A stretch of DNA of 15,844 nt, from positions 1 to 15,844 of the forward strand of contig CAMETB010000018.1 of the NCBI GenBank assembly GCA_945936265.1. The letters run 5' to 3'. Origin of the DNA: an uncultured Clostridia bacterium (GTDB lineage Bacteria; Bacillota; Clostridia; Oscillospirales; CAG-272). Of the stretch, positions 1-7,680 are shown in pieces. Numbering within the stretch: the stretch's first letter is position 1; each line of letters begins with the position of its first letter. The notes below the pieces were generated by a model that saw nothing but the letters and a program-made list of their open reading frames with translations, had not been told where the DNA came from and searched no databases. The position numbers and the translations under genes were made by a program.

Positions 1-1
1 G

Positions 2-760
2 ATAAACGGCTATTCGGTGTCGGAGTTTGATATATCACGGCTCGGAGTGAGAGAGATTTTCGGGGACTACACGACAGGTTTCGTATTCCCTGACGAATGG
101 CGTTACAACGGCATGGTAAATCCCGACGCATTCTTGTATCTGCCGTCGCTGATCGCGGGTATCGCGCTTGCGATTTCTCTTATCGTGGCGATATTGAACC
201 TTGCAAAGCGCGTGTACGAAATTATCTTTATGTACTTTGTAATGCCGCTTTCGATGTCAACGCTTTCGCTTGACGACGGCTCGAGGTTCAAGGTTTGGAG
301 AGAAACGTTCATTACGAAAATCGTCCTTGCCTACGGCACGGTGTTCTCGGTCAATATCTTCGTTTTGCTTTTGCCGATGATAACCAAAATGCACATCGAC
401 GGAGTGAGCGGATTCGGGAACGCAATGTTCTTAATTTTTATGATCGTGGGCGGCGCAATGGTAATCCCGGCAGGGCAGGCGTTGTTTGCAAAACTGTTCG
501 GACAAGCGGACGATATGCACGCGGGCGGAAATTTCCTGCGCTCGGCGTTCTACGGCTCGCGCATGGTCGGTGCGGCAACGTTCGGGTTGGCGCACAAGAT
601 TATTCACGGCGGCGTCGGAATCGGGAAAACGATAGCAGGTCACAAAAAAGGAAAAGGCGGGGGCGACAGTTCGGATAAATATTCCGAAGAAAAGTCATCG
701 ACCGGAACAAGCGAAGAAACAACGGAAAATTCGGATAGCGGAGGTGAAAGCACAGAATGA
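2..760 (+). CDS. VirB6/TrbL-like conjugation membrane protein (5' partial)
   Basis: This is the C-terminal part of a polytopic inner-membrane protein of a Gram-positive type IV secretion channel. Several hydrophobic helices are visible, for example LYLPSLIAGIALAISLIVAI, VYEIIFMYFVMPLSM, IVLAYGTVFSVNIFVLLLPM and FLIFMIVGGAMVIPAGQALF. The segment LDDGSRFKVWRETFITKIVL between helices is typical of the Mbov_0396-like ICE transmembrane family (family assignment from memory). The tail is a charged, Gly/Ser/Thr/Glu-rich stretch, probably cytoplasmic. The frame is open to the left edge. The first possible start, GTG at 17, has no ribosome binding site, so the gene very likely begins upstream. Its stop overlaps the ATG of the VirB4 gene (ATGA), a coupling typical of these operons. 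The VirB6-like role is well supported by context and topology; exact partners are inferred. Confidence 0.75.
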   Translation: MNGYSVSEFDISRLGVREIFGDYTTGFVFPDEWRYNGMVNPDAFLYLPSLIAGIALAISLIVAILNLAKRVYEIIFMYFVMPLSMSTLSLDDGSRFKVWRETFITKIVLAYGTVFSVNIFVLLLPMITKMHIDGVSGFGNAMFLIFMIVGGAMVIPAGQALFAKLFGQADDMHAGGNFLRSAFYGSRMVGAATFGLAHKIIHGGVGIGKTIAGHKKGKGGGDSSDKYSEEKSSTGTSEETTENSDSGGESTE

Positions 761-3408
761 GAATTATTCCGAAGAAAATCAAAGTAAAAAACACGGTATG
801 GAAATGCTATTCGATGGCGGACGTAATCGTTGCGCTCGTCGTGCTTGCAATCATCTTCGTGGCAATCACGTCGGGAAGTTATGCGTTTGCGGTCATTATG
901 GGGCTGATAGCCGTCGTAATGTTTATGCCTACGCAGGACGGCATCTTCTATTCGTGTATTTTGGAGAACATAAAATTCCTGTTTGCAAAAAAGGTCTATA
1001 CCGAAAATGCAAGCAAGGCAAAAGAACGGGTTGACGCGATTATCGACCTGAAAGACATAAAAGAAAACGGACTGATCGAATACGGGGGCGGTTATTTCGG
1101 CAGAGTCGTTAAAGTGGGACAAAAGAACTTCGGCATCGAGGACGTCGAACAGCAGAATATCGACATAGGGTATCTTGCAAACGCCCTGAAAATGCTTGAC
1201 GGAACGCAAATAGCGGACGTCGTAAAGATTGACCGTCCCGTAAATCTTGACTGTTTCGCGCAGGACTTGTTCGCGCGGCTCGGCAGTATTAAGGAGAGCG
1301 TGGACGAGAACGGCGTGAAAGAAATAAAGGAGAATATTTTACAGGAGCGCATCGACCGTATCGACAAGATGAATAACATCCGCAAGCAGTATCTTTCGGA
1401 TTACTACATAGTGGTGTACGGCAAGAACGAACTCGACCTTGAAAACACGACGATAAACGTGGCAAGCGAGATAAACAAATGCGGCTTAAATACCAAACTT
1501 CTCGGAAAACGGGAAACGGCGGTGTTCCTGAAATACAGCTTCTCCCGCAATTTTGACGAAAGGGAGATAAAGGAAGTCGCGGACAGCGACCTTCTCGCTT
1601 GGGTGAAACCGAAAAAAGTGGAGTTTAAGGCAAACTCGTACACGGTGGACGGAACGCAAGCGGCGGTGTTCGCCATAGCGGATTATCCGTTGCGCGTAAA
1701 AAACGCTTGGGGAGCAGACCTTTATAACATTCCGAATACGAAAGTCGTTCTGCACGTTAAGCCCGTGGACAAGTTTAAGGCAATCAAACGTATCGACAAG
1801 TGTATCGGGGAAATGGAAACCAAACAGATAATGTCCGAAAAGGCAAGCGAAGCGAACAGCGCGGAAACGCACAGGGAAACGATGCACGCGCTTCTCGACA
1901 GTCTGCAAACGGAAAACGAATCGCTTTTGGACGTTACGCTGACCATTACGGCGTACAACTATCTTGACGACGAGAATTACAAGAAATCGGTGCGCAGAAA
2001 CGTTATGACGGGCAATTTCAAGCCGTCTAATCTTTACGGTTTACAGATAGAAGGGTTCAGGTCGTCGGCAATCTCTCCCGTTTCCACCTTAAAAACATAC
2101 GAGCGCGGCATCAACAGCTCCAGCTTGGCGGCGGTATTTCCGTTCGTGAGAACGTTCGTTATGGACGAGGGCGGCATTATGCTCGGAGAGAACAAAGCGA
2201 ACGGCTATCCGTTCATCTTCAATATGTGGAAACGCGGCAACCTGTATCAGAACTCAAACGGTATGATTATCGGTAAGTCCGGTTCGGGCAAATCGTTCTT
2301 CTTAAAGTCGCTCATCGCAAACGAATGGGCGAACGATACGAGGGTAATCATTCTCGATCCCGAAGCCGAGTACCTGACCTTGACAAAAAATCTGTCGGGC
2401 AATCTGATAGACGTCGGCAACGCGAAAGAAGGCAGAATCAATCCTTTCCATATCTATAAGATACTGACGGAGGACGGAACGCCCGCCGAGCCTGCGGTTA
2501 CGTTCAATACGCACCTGAAAATGCTTGAAAGTTTCTTCAAAATCGTTCTTGTGGGCGCGAGCGCGGACGTTATCGAACTCATCAATAATCTCGTCGTGGA
2601 AGCGTATGAGAGAAAAGGCATCACCGAAACGACCGACTGCACGAACTTCAAAGCAGAGGACTTTCCTTTGTTTTCCGACTTGCTTGCAGTATTGCAGGAG
2701 AAGAACAAGGAGGAAATGGACAATCTGACCTTGCGCGATATGCGCACGGCGGAACTGTACTTGCAGAAATTTGTAAACGGCAGATATTCGGACATTTGGA
2801 ACGCGCCGTCCACGCTCGAAGTCAATGCAAACCTTATCGACTTCAATTTTCAGTCGCTTTTTGCAAATAAGAACAATACGGTGGCGAACGCGCAGATGTT
2901 GCTTGTTTTCCGTTTTATCGAACAGGAAGTCATCAATGCGAGAGAAGCGAACAAGAGCGGAAGAAACTTGCGGACGCTCATTATCGCCGACGAAGCACAT
3001 CTTTTCATCGACGCGAAATTTCCGATTGCTTTGGACTTTTTCTTTTCGATGAGTAAGCGTATCAGAAAATATAACGGCGGATTTATTCCCGCCACGCAAA
3101 ACATTGCGGACTGGAACGCAAACGAGGAACTCAGGAGCAAGACGAGCGCCATTCTCAAAAACTCGCAGTACACGTTTATTTTCAAATTAAGCGCGCCCGA
3201 CATGAAAGACGTTTTGGACGTTTACAAGGCGGGCGACAGCTTCAACGGCGACGAGCAGAGAATGATTATATCGGCGGTTACGGGACAGGTGTTCTTTGTC
3301 GGTTCTACGGAACTTCGCACCTGCGTGAAAATCACGACGGGAGAATATATCAAGAGCCTGTTTGAGGAGAAAACGGGCGAAAATTATCAAAAAGGGGAGG
3401 TTAAATAA
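757..3408 (+). CDS. virB4: VirB4-family conjugation ATPase with PrgI/VirB3-like N-terminus
   Basis: This is the ATPase that powers pilus assembly or substrate transfer in the conjugation machine, acting at the cytoplasmic face of the membrane. The 883-residue protein has two hydrophobic helices at about 21-38 and 43-57, resembling a PrgI/VirB3-type subunit fused to VirB4, as is usual in Gram-positive ICEs. The middle part is the VirB4 N-terminal region. The C-terminal P-loop domain shows Walker A GKSGSGKS at 506-513, the follow-up motif IILDPEAEY, Walker B LIIADEAH at 741-748, and a later PATQN motif typical of VirB4/HerA-like ATPases. Its start codon overlaps the stop of the upstream membrane protein by 4 bp and its stop touches the GTG of the next gene. 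All catalytic motifs are intact, so it is expected to be active. The order VirB6-like then VirB4 matches Mbov_0396/0397-type ICE modules. Confidence 0.93.
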   Translation: MRIIPKKIKVKNTVWKCYSMADVIVALVVLAIIFVAITSGSYAFAVIMGLIAVVMFMPTQDGIFYSCILENIKFLFAKKVYTENASKAKERVDAIIDLKDIKENGLIEYGGGYFGRVVKVGQKNFGIEDVEQQNIDIGYLANALKMLDGTQIADVVKIDRPVNLDCFAQDLFARLGSIKESVDENGVKEIKENILQERIDRIDKMNNIRKQYLSDYYIVVYGKNELDLENTTINVASEINKCGLNTKLLGKRETAVFLKYSFSRNFDEREIKEVADSDLLAWVKPKKVEFKANSYTVDGTQAAVFAIADYPLRVKNAWGADLYNIPNTKVVLHVKPVDKFKAIKRIDKCIGEMETKQIMSEKASEANSAETHRETMHALLDSLQTENESLLDVTLTITAYNYLDDENYKKSVRRNVMTGNFKPSNLYGLQIEGFRSSAISPVSTLKTYERGINSSSLAAVFPFVRTFVMDEGGIMLGENKANGYPFIFNMWKRGNLYQNSNGMIIGKSGSGKSFFLKSLIANEWANDTRVIILDPEAEYLTLTKNLSGNLIDVGNAKEGRINPFHIYKILTEDGTPAEPAVTFNTHLKMLESFFKIVLVGASADVIELINNLVVEAYERKGITETTDCTNFKAEDFPLFSDLLAVLQEKNKEEMDNLTLRDMRTAELYLQKFVNGRYSDIWNAPSTLEVNANLIDFNFQSLFANKNNTVANAQMLLVFRFIEQEVINAREANKSGRNLRTLIIADEAHLFIDAKFPIALDFFFSMSKRIRKYNGGFIPATQNIADWNANEELRSKTSAILKNSQYTFIFKLSAPDMKDVLDVYKAGDSFNGDEQRMIISAVTGQVFFVGSTELRTCVKITTGEYIKSLFEEKTGENYQKGEVK

Positions 3409-6400
3409 GTGGTAAAAACCAAACTGAAAGGCATAGCAAGGTGGCTGTGTCTTGCCGTATTCGCACTCTGTATCAGTCTGTGTTTGGCAATGGCGACGAC
3501 AAACACGGCGTATGCGGCGACAACGCCGAAATATACCTTGGCGTATGACTATACGCACTATTACAACTATAACACGTCTAAATCGGCTGACGGTTCGGGA
3601 ACGGGCGTTTTATCCGCAAGCGTAAAGGGCGACAACGGAAGTATGACGACCGTAAAATTCTATATTTACGGTTCTTCCACTTCGGGTACGGCGAATCTTA
3701 CCAAAGGCGGAGCGATAGCAAGCAACTCGCTCACAATTACGCTTGACGCGTCGATACAAGGTTATTCGATGAGCGTAACCAACAGTTCGGGAACGACCGT
3801 AGGTTCTCAGTCAGGAAAGAATTATACGCTGTCGAATTTGTCGGACGGTACATATAATTTCACCTGTTCTTTGAGGGGTGCGGGATGGAATCCGAACGCA
3901 CGAGCATACGCTTGGTACAGTATGGACGTTTCGTCCTCATTCGTCGTAGATACTACGGCTCCGACAATCAACGGCGCATCGACTTCTTCGACCGGGAAAT
4001 ATACAAACGCTTCCACATATATTTCCGTTTCCGATTCAGGGAGCGGTGCGGAAGCGCTTTATATGAAAGCGCCGGGCAACAGTTACTATTCAAACGTAGG
4101 TACTTCCACAACGGTTTCATCGACCGCAACAAACGGGTTGTACTATTTCTACGCCAAGGATAAGGCGGGAAATACTTCAAGTACATATTATTTGTATCTC
4201 GACACATCAAAGCCCACGGGAACGATAAAGAACAGCAGCGGCACGGCAATATCGGGTTACACAAACGGCGCATTTTCCTATACGGCAACGGATACGGGGA
4301 GCGGCGTGAGCTACCTGCAATATAAAAAACCGGGTAGTTCTTCGTGGTTGTCCTATACTTCGGGTACAACGATTGCTTCAACCGCAACGAACGGACAGTA
4401 TCAGTTCAGGGCGGTAGATAAGGCAGGAAATGTGTCGGATACGAAAACGATCTACCTTGATTCCGCCGCGCCTACGGGAACGATAAAAAACAGTAGCGGT
4501 ACGGCAATATCGGGTTACACGGGCGGTGCGTTTTCCTATACGGCAACGGATACGGGGAGCGGAGTGAGTTACCTGCAATATAAAACGCCGGGCAGTTCTT
4601 CGTGGACGACTTATTCTTCGGGTACGACCATTTCCGCAAGCGCGACGAACGGCTTATATCAGTTCAGAGCTGTGGACAATGCGGGAAACACTTCTGCGGT
4701 GAGTTCAATTTATCTCGATACGGCGATTCCGACGGGAAGAATTACCGACAGTAACGGAACGACGGTTACGACTACGACCAATAAAGCGTTCAAATATACG
4801 GCAAGCGACGGGTTGAGCGGAATCGCTTATATGCAGTACAAGAAGCCGAACAGTACGGTATGGGAAACTTATGCAGCAGGTACGCTGATTCAGACCACGG
4901 ATACAAACGGCATTTACCGTTTTCGTGCGTTTGATAATGCGGGAAACGAATCCGAAACGGTTATGATTTGTCTTGATACCGTAAAACCGACGGGAACGCT
5001 ATACGGCGGAACTTCGACGGTCGCAAGCGGCGGAAAAACCAATGCCAACTACGTTAAGTTTGTGCCGAGCGATTCGATGTCGGGAATCAAAAGCATTTAC
5101 GTTCAAACCCCTTCATCGTCGGGCTACGAATCCTACACGAGCGGAAGCCAGCTCGCAGAAGAAGGCACGTACAGTTTCTATTGTACTGACGCCGCGGGGA
5201 ATTTCTCGATGATTTACACGGTTATTCTCGACAAGTCTGCGCCGATTCTCGGGTGCTTGCAGACGGAGTTTTATTCGACTTACGGACTCGGCTTTACCGT
5301 ATCGGCAAGCGATGACAGCGGAAGCGTAAAGCTGTATTACAAAACGCCGTCAAGCAGCAGTTACGTACTTGCCGGAACGTCGTCCTATTCGACGACGCTT
5401 GAAAGCGAAAACGGAAAGTATTATTTCTACGCCGTTGATGATTTGGGAAACAGAAGCCAAACCTATTGGATTGACCTTCAAATCGTGTATCCCGATCCGA
5501 CGGTAGAACAATCGGGAACGGACAATTCCGTCTATATCACTTGGACGAACGGCAACACGGCAACGCTGAACGGAGATGATTATACCAAAGGAACTTGGAT
5601 CAAGACGGAAGGCAGTTATACCGTAACGGTAACGAACGAATACGGACTGTCCACGACAAAGACGTTTTCTATTACGCACAATTACGTCGTAACGAAAATC
5701 GTTGAGCCAACCTGCACGACAAAGGGCTATTCGGTTTTTAAGTGTACGAGTTGCGGCGATGAGTACGAGGGGAACGTAAAACTTGCGTTCGGACATAACT
5801 ACGACGTCGAAACGATAGAGGCAACCTGTACGACTTACGGTTGTATCAAGCATACCTGTCTGAATTGCGGCGATACTTACGAAACGGACGTTCGGACGGC
5901 GCTCGGTCATAAATATACCGAAACTACAAAGGTGGCGACCTGTACGGAGGACGGCGGACAGCTTCATACCTGTACCGTTTGCGGATACGAATATCTGACC
6001 GATACGGTAAAAGCGACAGGTCACGATTATACCACAAGAGTCGTGAGAGAACCGCATTGCGAAACGGCGGGAGATCGAATCTTCCACTGCGAGAAGTGCG
6101 GCGACGAATACTATACGGAGATCCCGGCTACGGGGCATAACTTTGAACTTACGGAATCGTCCGTTGTAGACGGCGAGAATATCCGTACTTACGTTTGCAC
6201 GAATTGCGGAGCGGTTACCACGCAGAATATGGGCGAACAGTACGAAAAGGTATCTTCCTATGTGGAGTATCTGTTTGAACAGTATCAGCCTTATATGTGG
6301 TGGGTGCTTTTGGCGACCGCGGGCGTTTGGAGCGTCGTGATGGGCGTATTCTTCGGTATTGCGGCAAAGAACGAGGACAAAGAGAAAGCGAGAAAGATGA

Positions 6401-6495
6401 TTAAAAACTACGTCATCGGACTTGTTGTAATCGCGGTTATCCTTGTTGCCTGCCCTTATCTTGTCAAAGGTATTGCGGCTTTGATTGCGGGGTAA
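3409..6495 (+). CDS. Secreted Ig-repeat and Cys-repeat protein with pilin-like membrane tail
   Basis: This is a 1028-residue surface protein of the conjugation operon, probably a contact or adhesion factor. It starts with GTG directly after the VirB4 stop; AAGGGGAGG at 3392-3400 is correctly placed. A signal peptide is clear (basic start, hydrophobic core, TAYA-ATT cleavage near residue 36). Residues about 186-697 are six Ig-like repeats of 84-86 residues with a GSGV/DxAGN pattern. Residues about 760-945 are five repeats of about 40 residues with CxxCG plus GHxY, like small metal- or disulphide-stabilised modules of clostridial surface proteins. The tail has two helices (about 962-984 and 1001-1020) around the basic linker KNEDKEKARKMIKN, followed by the short end LIAG. 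That tail matches the layout of small Mbov_0395-like/VirB2-like conjugative pilins. No LPXTG motif is seen. The pilin relationship is inferred from topology and context, not from a search. Confidence 0.8.
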   Translation: MVKTKLKGIARWLCLAVFALCISLCLAMATTNTAYAATTPKYTLAYDYTHYYNYNTSKSADGSGTGVLSASVKGDNGSMTTVKFYIYGSSTSGTANLTKGGAIASNSLTITLDASIQGYSMSVTNSSGTTVGSQSGKNYTLSNLSDGTYNFTCSLRGAGWNPNARAYAWYSMDVSSSFVVDTTAPTINGASTSSTGKYTNASTYISVSDSGSGAEALYMKAPGNSYYSNVGTSTTVSSTATNGLYYFYAKDKAGNTSSTYYLYLDTSKPTGTIKNSSGTAISGYTNGAFSYTATDTGSGVSYLQYKKPGSSSWLSYTSGTTIASTATNGQYQFRAVDKAGNVSDTKTIYLDSAAPTGTIKNSSGTAISGYTGGAFSYTATDTGSGVSYLQYKTPGSSSWTTYSSGTTISASATNGLYQFRAVDNAGNTSAVSSIYLDTAIPTGRITDSNGTTVTTTTNKAFKYTASDGLSGIAYMQYKKPNSTVWETYAAGTLIQTTDTNGIYRFRAFDNAGNESETVMICLDTVKPTGTLYGGTSTVASGGKTNANYVKFVPSDSMSGIKSIYVQTPSSSGYESYTSGSQLAEEGTYSFYCTDAAGNFSMIYTVILDKSAPILGCLQTEFYSTYGLGFTVSASDDSGSVKLYYKTPSSSSYVLAGTSSYSTTLESENGKYYFYAVDDLGNRSQTYWIDLQIVYPDPTVEQSGTDNSVYITWTNGNTATLNGDDYTKGTWIKTEGSYTVTVTNEYGLSTTKTFSITHNYVVTKIVEPTCTTKGYSVFKCTSCGDEYEGNVKLAFGHNYDVETIEATCTTYGCIKHTCLNCGDTYETDVRTALGHKYTETTKVATCTEDGGQLHTCTVCGYEYLTDTVKATGHDYTTRVVREPHCETAGDRIFHCEKCGDEYYTEIPATGHNFELTESSVVDGENIRTYVCTNCGAVTTQNMGEQYEKVSSYVEYLFEQYQPYMWWVLLATAGVWSVVMGVFFGIAAKNEDKEKARKMIKNYVIGLVVIAVILVACPYLVKGIAALIAG
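3964..5499 (+). repeat. Six tandem Ig-like coding repeats
   Basis: In-frame repeats inside the surface-protein gene begin at 3964, 4216, 4474, 4732, 4990 and 5245. Three successive spacings are exactly 258 bp (86 residues); the others are 252 and 255 bp. Units two and three are nearly identical in protein (both start GTIKNSSGTAISGYT), pointing to recent tandem duplication; the outer units are more diverged. Each carries a DTGSGV-type turn and ends with a DxAGN strand plus an aspartate-proline linker, as in extracellular Ig-like folds. Confidence 0.9.
5683..6237 (+). repeat. Five tandem cysteine-pair (CxxCG...GHxY) coding repeats
   Basis: Five in-frame units of about 40 residues each carry one lone cysteine (PTC, ATC, ATC, PHC; absent in the last unit), then a CxxCG pair, then GHxY or GHxF at the unit boundary in the first four. 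The last unit is degenerate (YVCTNCGAV) and leads into the membrane tail. The pattern suggests zinc-ribbon-like or disulphide-stapled stalk modules outside the cell. Confidence 0.85.
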
Positions 6496-6504
6496 AACGG
6501 TAAT

Positions 6505-6578
6505 ATTCCGCATCATAGCTGAAATTTTCACCGAAAAAACGAAAAAATTTTGGAAAAACAGCTTGACAAATGCGGAAT
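6505..6578. promoter_or_regulatory. Nested inverted repeat overlapping the tnpV-operon promoter
   Basis: Three inverted pairs are nested in order: ATTCCGCA (6505-6512) with TGCGGAAT (6571-6578), AGCTG (6518-6522) with CAGCT (6559-6563), and AAATTTT with AAAATTT further in. The right arm lies over the -35 box and the start of the spacer of the promoter at 6563-6591. It could be an operator or a stem, but the arms are interrupted and unevenly spaced. Confidence 0.4.
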
Positions 6579-6591
6579 CGCGTGCTATCGT
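6563..6591 (+). promoter_or_regulatory. Sigma-A type promoter of the tnpV segment
   Basis: A perfect -35 box TTGACA (6563-6568) is followed by a 17-base spacer and TATCGT (6586-6591), which keeps the key -10 positions. It lies 36 bases before the TnpV ATG at 6627, which has GGAGGTG at a normal distance. The box gives the accessory genes transcription separate from the conjugation operon. Confidence 0.65.
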
Positions 6592-6626
6592 ATTGATACG
6601 ACGAAACAAAAAACGGAGGTGAACTT

Positions 6627-6983
6627 ATGAACAGGGCAGAAATACTACGAAAAGCGGAAGCAAACGAGGGCTTGACGGTGAAAGAAATCAAGATTTATCA
6701 GAAAACCGTAAAACCTGAAAAGCACGTTTACGGAAAGTACGGTAACTTGGCGAAACAGTACCTGCAAGATAAAGGAATCGACTGGACGATTGCCAATCTT
6801 CCCGAATATCTGCACGGTGTTGACAGACAGGCAGACGAACTTTATGACACGATGTACGAAAAACTCTCGAAACAGGAGCGTTTCAGAAAGACGGGCGATT
6901 TTATGGAGAATCTGAAACGGGAAACTGAAATGCAGCAACTGATCGAAGAAGAAATTTTAAGCGAAATCGTGTACGTCAAATAA
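6627..6983 (+). CDS. tnpV: TnpV-family transposon-encoded protein
   Basis: The protein has 118 residues. The central motif GKYGNLAKQYLQDKG, followed by a hydrophobic helix, LPEYLHGVDRQADELYDTM and an acidic helical end (IEEEILSEIVYV), matches the TnpV family first described in clostridial Tn4451-type elements and now found in many ICEs beside serine recombinases. The function of TnpV is not established; it is thought to be a small accessory protein of the element. There is no signal peptide or membrane segment, and most of the protein is predicted helical. ATG at 6627 is preceded by ACGGAGGTG. The gene is first in a run of small genes under the promoter at 6563-6591. Family recognition is by motif from memory. 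Confidence 0.75.
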   Translation: MNRAEILRKAEANEGLTVKEIKIYQKTVKPEKHVYGKYGNLAKQYLQDKGIDWTIANLPEYLHGVDRQADELYDTMYEKLSKQERFRKTGDFMENLKRETEMQQLIEEEILSEIVYVK

Positions 6984-6995
6984 CGGAGGATTACT

Positions 6996-7130
6996 ATGAA
7001 AGCATTAAGAGTTGCGGGAAAGGTTGTAGGTACGGTCGGAAGATATACGCTTGCAGGCGTTCTTATCGTCGGACATTTTGTGATGAACATAATCGGCGTT
7101 TTGATTTGCGCCATCACCTCGCAGGGTTAA
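6996..7130 (+). CDS. 44-residue single-pass membrane peptide
   Basis: The short ORF MKALRVAGKVVGTVGRYTLA... has a basic amphipathic start and one long hydrophobic segment (about residues 19-41) ending in CAITSQG. CGGAGGA lies 6 bases before the ATG, and the gene fits exactly between the TnpV stop (12-base gap) and the next gene, with no wasted space. That arrangement supports real translation. Small hydrophobic peptides are often seen at this place in clostridial ICEs, but I do not know a function. It could be a membrane anchor or a regulator of the transfer apparatus; this is open. Confidence 0.65.
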   Translation: MKALRVAGKVVGTVGRYTLAGVLIVGHFVMNIIGVLICAITSQG

Positions 7131-7140
7131 GGAGTCAAGT

Positions 7141-7374
7141 ATGGACAAGAAAGAAACAACGCCGAGAAGAACGGCGCGCAGAAACTACGAAGAACGCAAT
7201 AAAGAAAAACGCAAGCAGGCAAGCGGAAACTTCGGTACGATGATACCGAGAGATCTGTTTGAGGAAATCAACGAGTTTTTGGCGAAAAACCATATTACGA
7301 AAGTGCAGTTGATTTTCGCAGGATACGAAGCCCTGAAAGAACAGATTAGAAAGGAAACGGAAACTACAACATAA
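7141..7374 (+). CDS. Small basic protein, probable ribbon-helix-helix DNA binder
   Basis: The protein has 77 residues. The first 30 are very basic and polar (RRTARRNYEERNKEKRKQ), as in a flexible nucleic-acid-binding arm. They are followed by a compact unit: a short strand NFGTMIP, a helix LFEEINEFLAKNH, a turn and a second helix KVQLIFAGYEALKEQIRKE. One strand and two helices is the layout of Arc/CopG ribbon-helix-helix repressors, so a regulator of the element is likely, but the family was not confirmed. ATG at 7141 is preceded by GGAG with a 6-base gap, starting directly after the stop of the membrane peptide. The palindrome immediately downstream (7386-7447) is a natural candidate operator. 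Confidence 0.6.
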   Translation: MDKKETTPRRTARRNYEERNKEKRKQASGNFGTMIPRDLFEEINEFLAKNHITKVQLIFAGYEALKEQIRKETETTT

Positions 7375-7385
7375 TTGTGTATGCG

Positions 7386-7447
7386 GAAGGCATAGACACG
7401 AACAAAGAATCAATTTTAATTGATGAAGCGTAAGTGACTATGCCTTC
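7386..7447. repeat. 62-bp composite palindrome upstream of the recombinase operon
   Basis: The outer arms GAAGGCATAG (7386-7395) and CTATGCCTTC (7438-7447) extend inward past one A-A mismatch to CAC/GTG. The inner arms ATCAATT (7409-7415) and AATTGAT (7418-7424) surround TT. Both pairs have the same centre, 7416.5. It is not followed by a clear T-run, so it is unlikely to be a simple terminator. It could be an operator, a recombinase-binding site or an RNA leader stem. Confidence 0.7.
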
Positions 7448-7497
7448 TGACAACTAAATAATTTTCTCTGCGCTTCATCGGAAAGGAGGACTTTACG

Positions 7498-7668
7498 GTA
7501 AGCGCGGAAGAAAGACAAAAAAACGAAATGATATATCTTGCATCGGTCGCTGTAATTCGTCGATTGTATTTGAACAAGTTAGTCGATGTGGAAATACTGA
7601 AACGACTGAACAAGAAAAACGCGGAAACGATGGGGTGTATCCCTGTGGATTTTATACACTATCATTAA
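7498..7668 (+). CDS. Small SHOCT-like ICE protein with GTA in place of the start codon
   Basis: The frame reads (V)SAEERQKNEMIYLASVAVI... and ends FIHYH, 56 residues, in front of the recombinase genes. The arrangement E..Y..a...R.LyLnkLVd.EIL..LnkKnaetmG resembles the small SHOCT-like proteins that precede recombinase genes in many clostridial ICEs (GLIsEEEY... type); this is family knowledge from memory. An excellent ribosome binding site, GAAAGGAGGA (7481-7490), stands 7 bases before GTA at 7498, where GTG would be expected. The only standard start in frame is ATG 7528, 37 bases from the ribosome binding site, leaving 46 residues. So the gene either uses a non-standard start, was inactivated by one G-to-A change, or contains a sequence error. 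The stop overlaps the ribosome binding site of the recombinase gene. Confidence 0.5.
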   Translation, partial: VSAEERQKNEMIYLASVAVIRRLYLNKLVDVEILKRLNKKNAETMGCIPVDFIHYH

Positions 7669-7680
7669 GGAGGTATGGCT

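Noticed and set aside
640..1209. Long minus-strand frame of 189 residues
   Set aside because: It lies antisense to the VirB6-like and VirB4 genes, has no family signature, and is explained as a shadow of their codon use.
3964..5499. Regularly spaced repeats that could suggest a CRISPR array
   Set aside because: The period is about 258 bp, in frame, and codes for Ig-like protein domains.
5350..6609. Minus-strand frame of 419 residues
   Set aside because: It is antisense to the repeat-rich surface protein; its arginine- and isoleucine-rich composition is that of a shadow frame and no start signal is seen.
7386..7447. Simple terminator of the small-gene operon
   Set aside because: There is no T-run directly after the right arm, and the two co-centred arms with a 62-bp span are unlike an intrinsic terminator.
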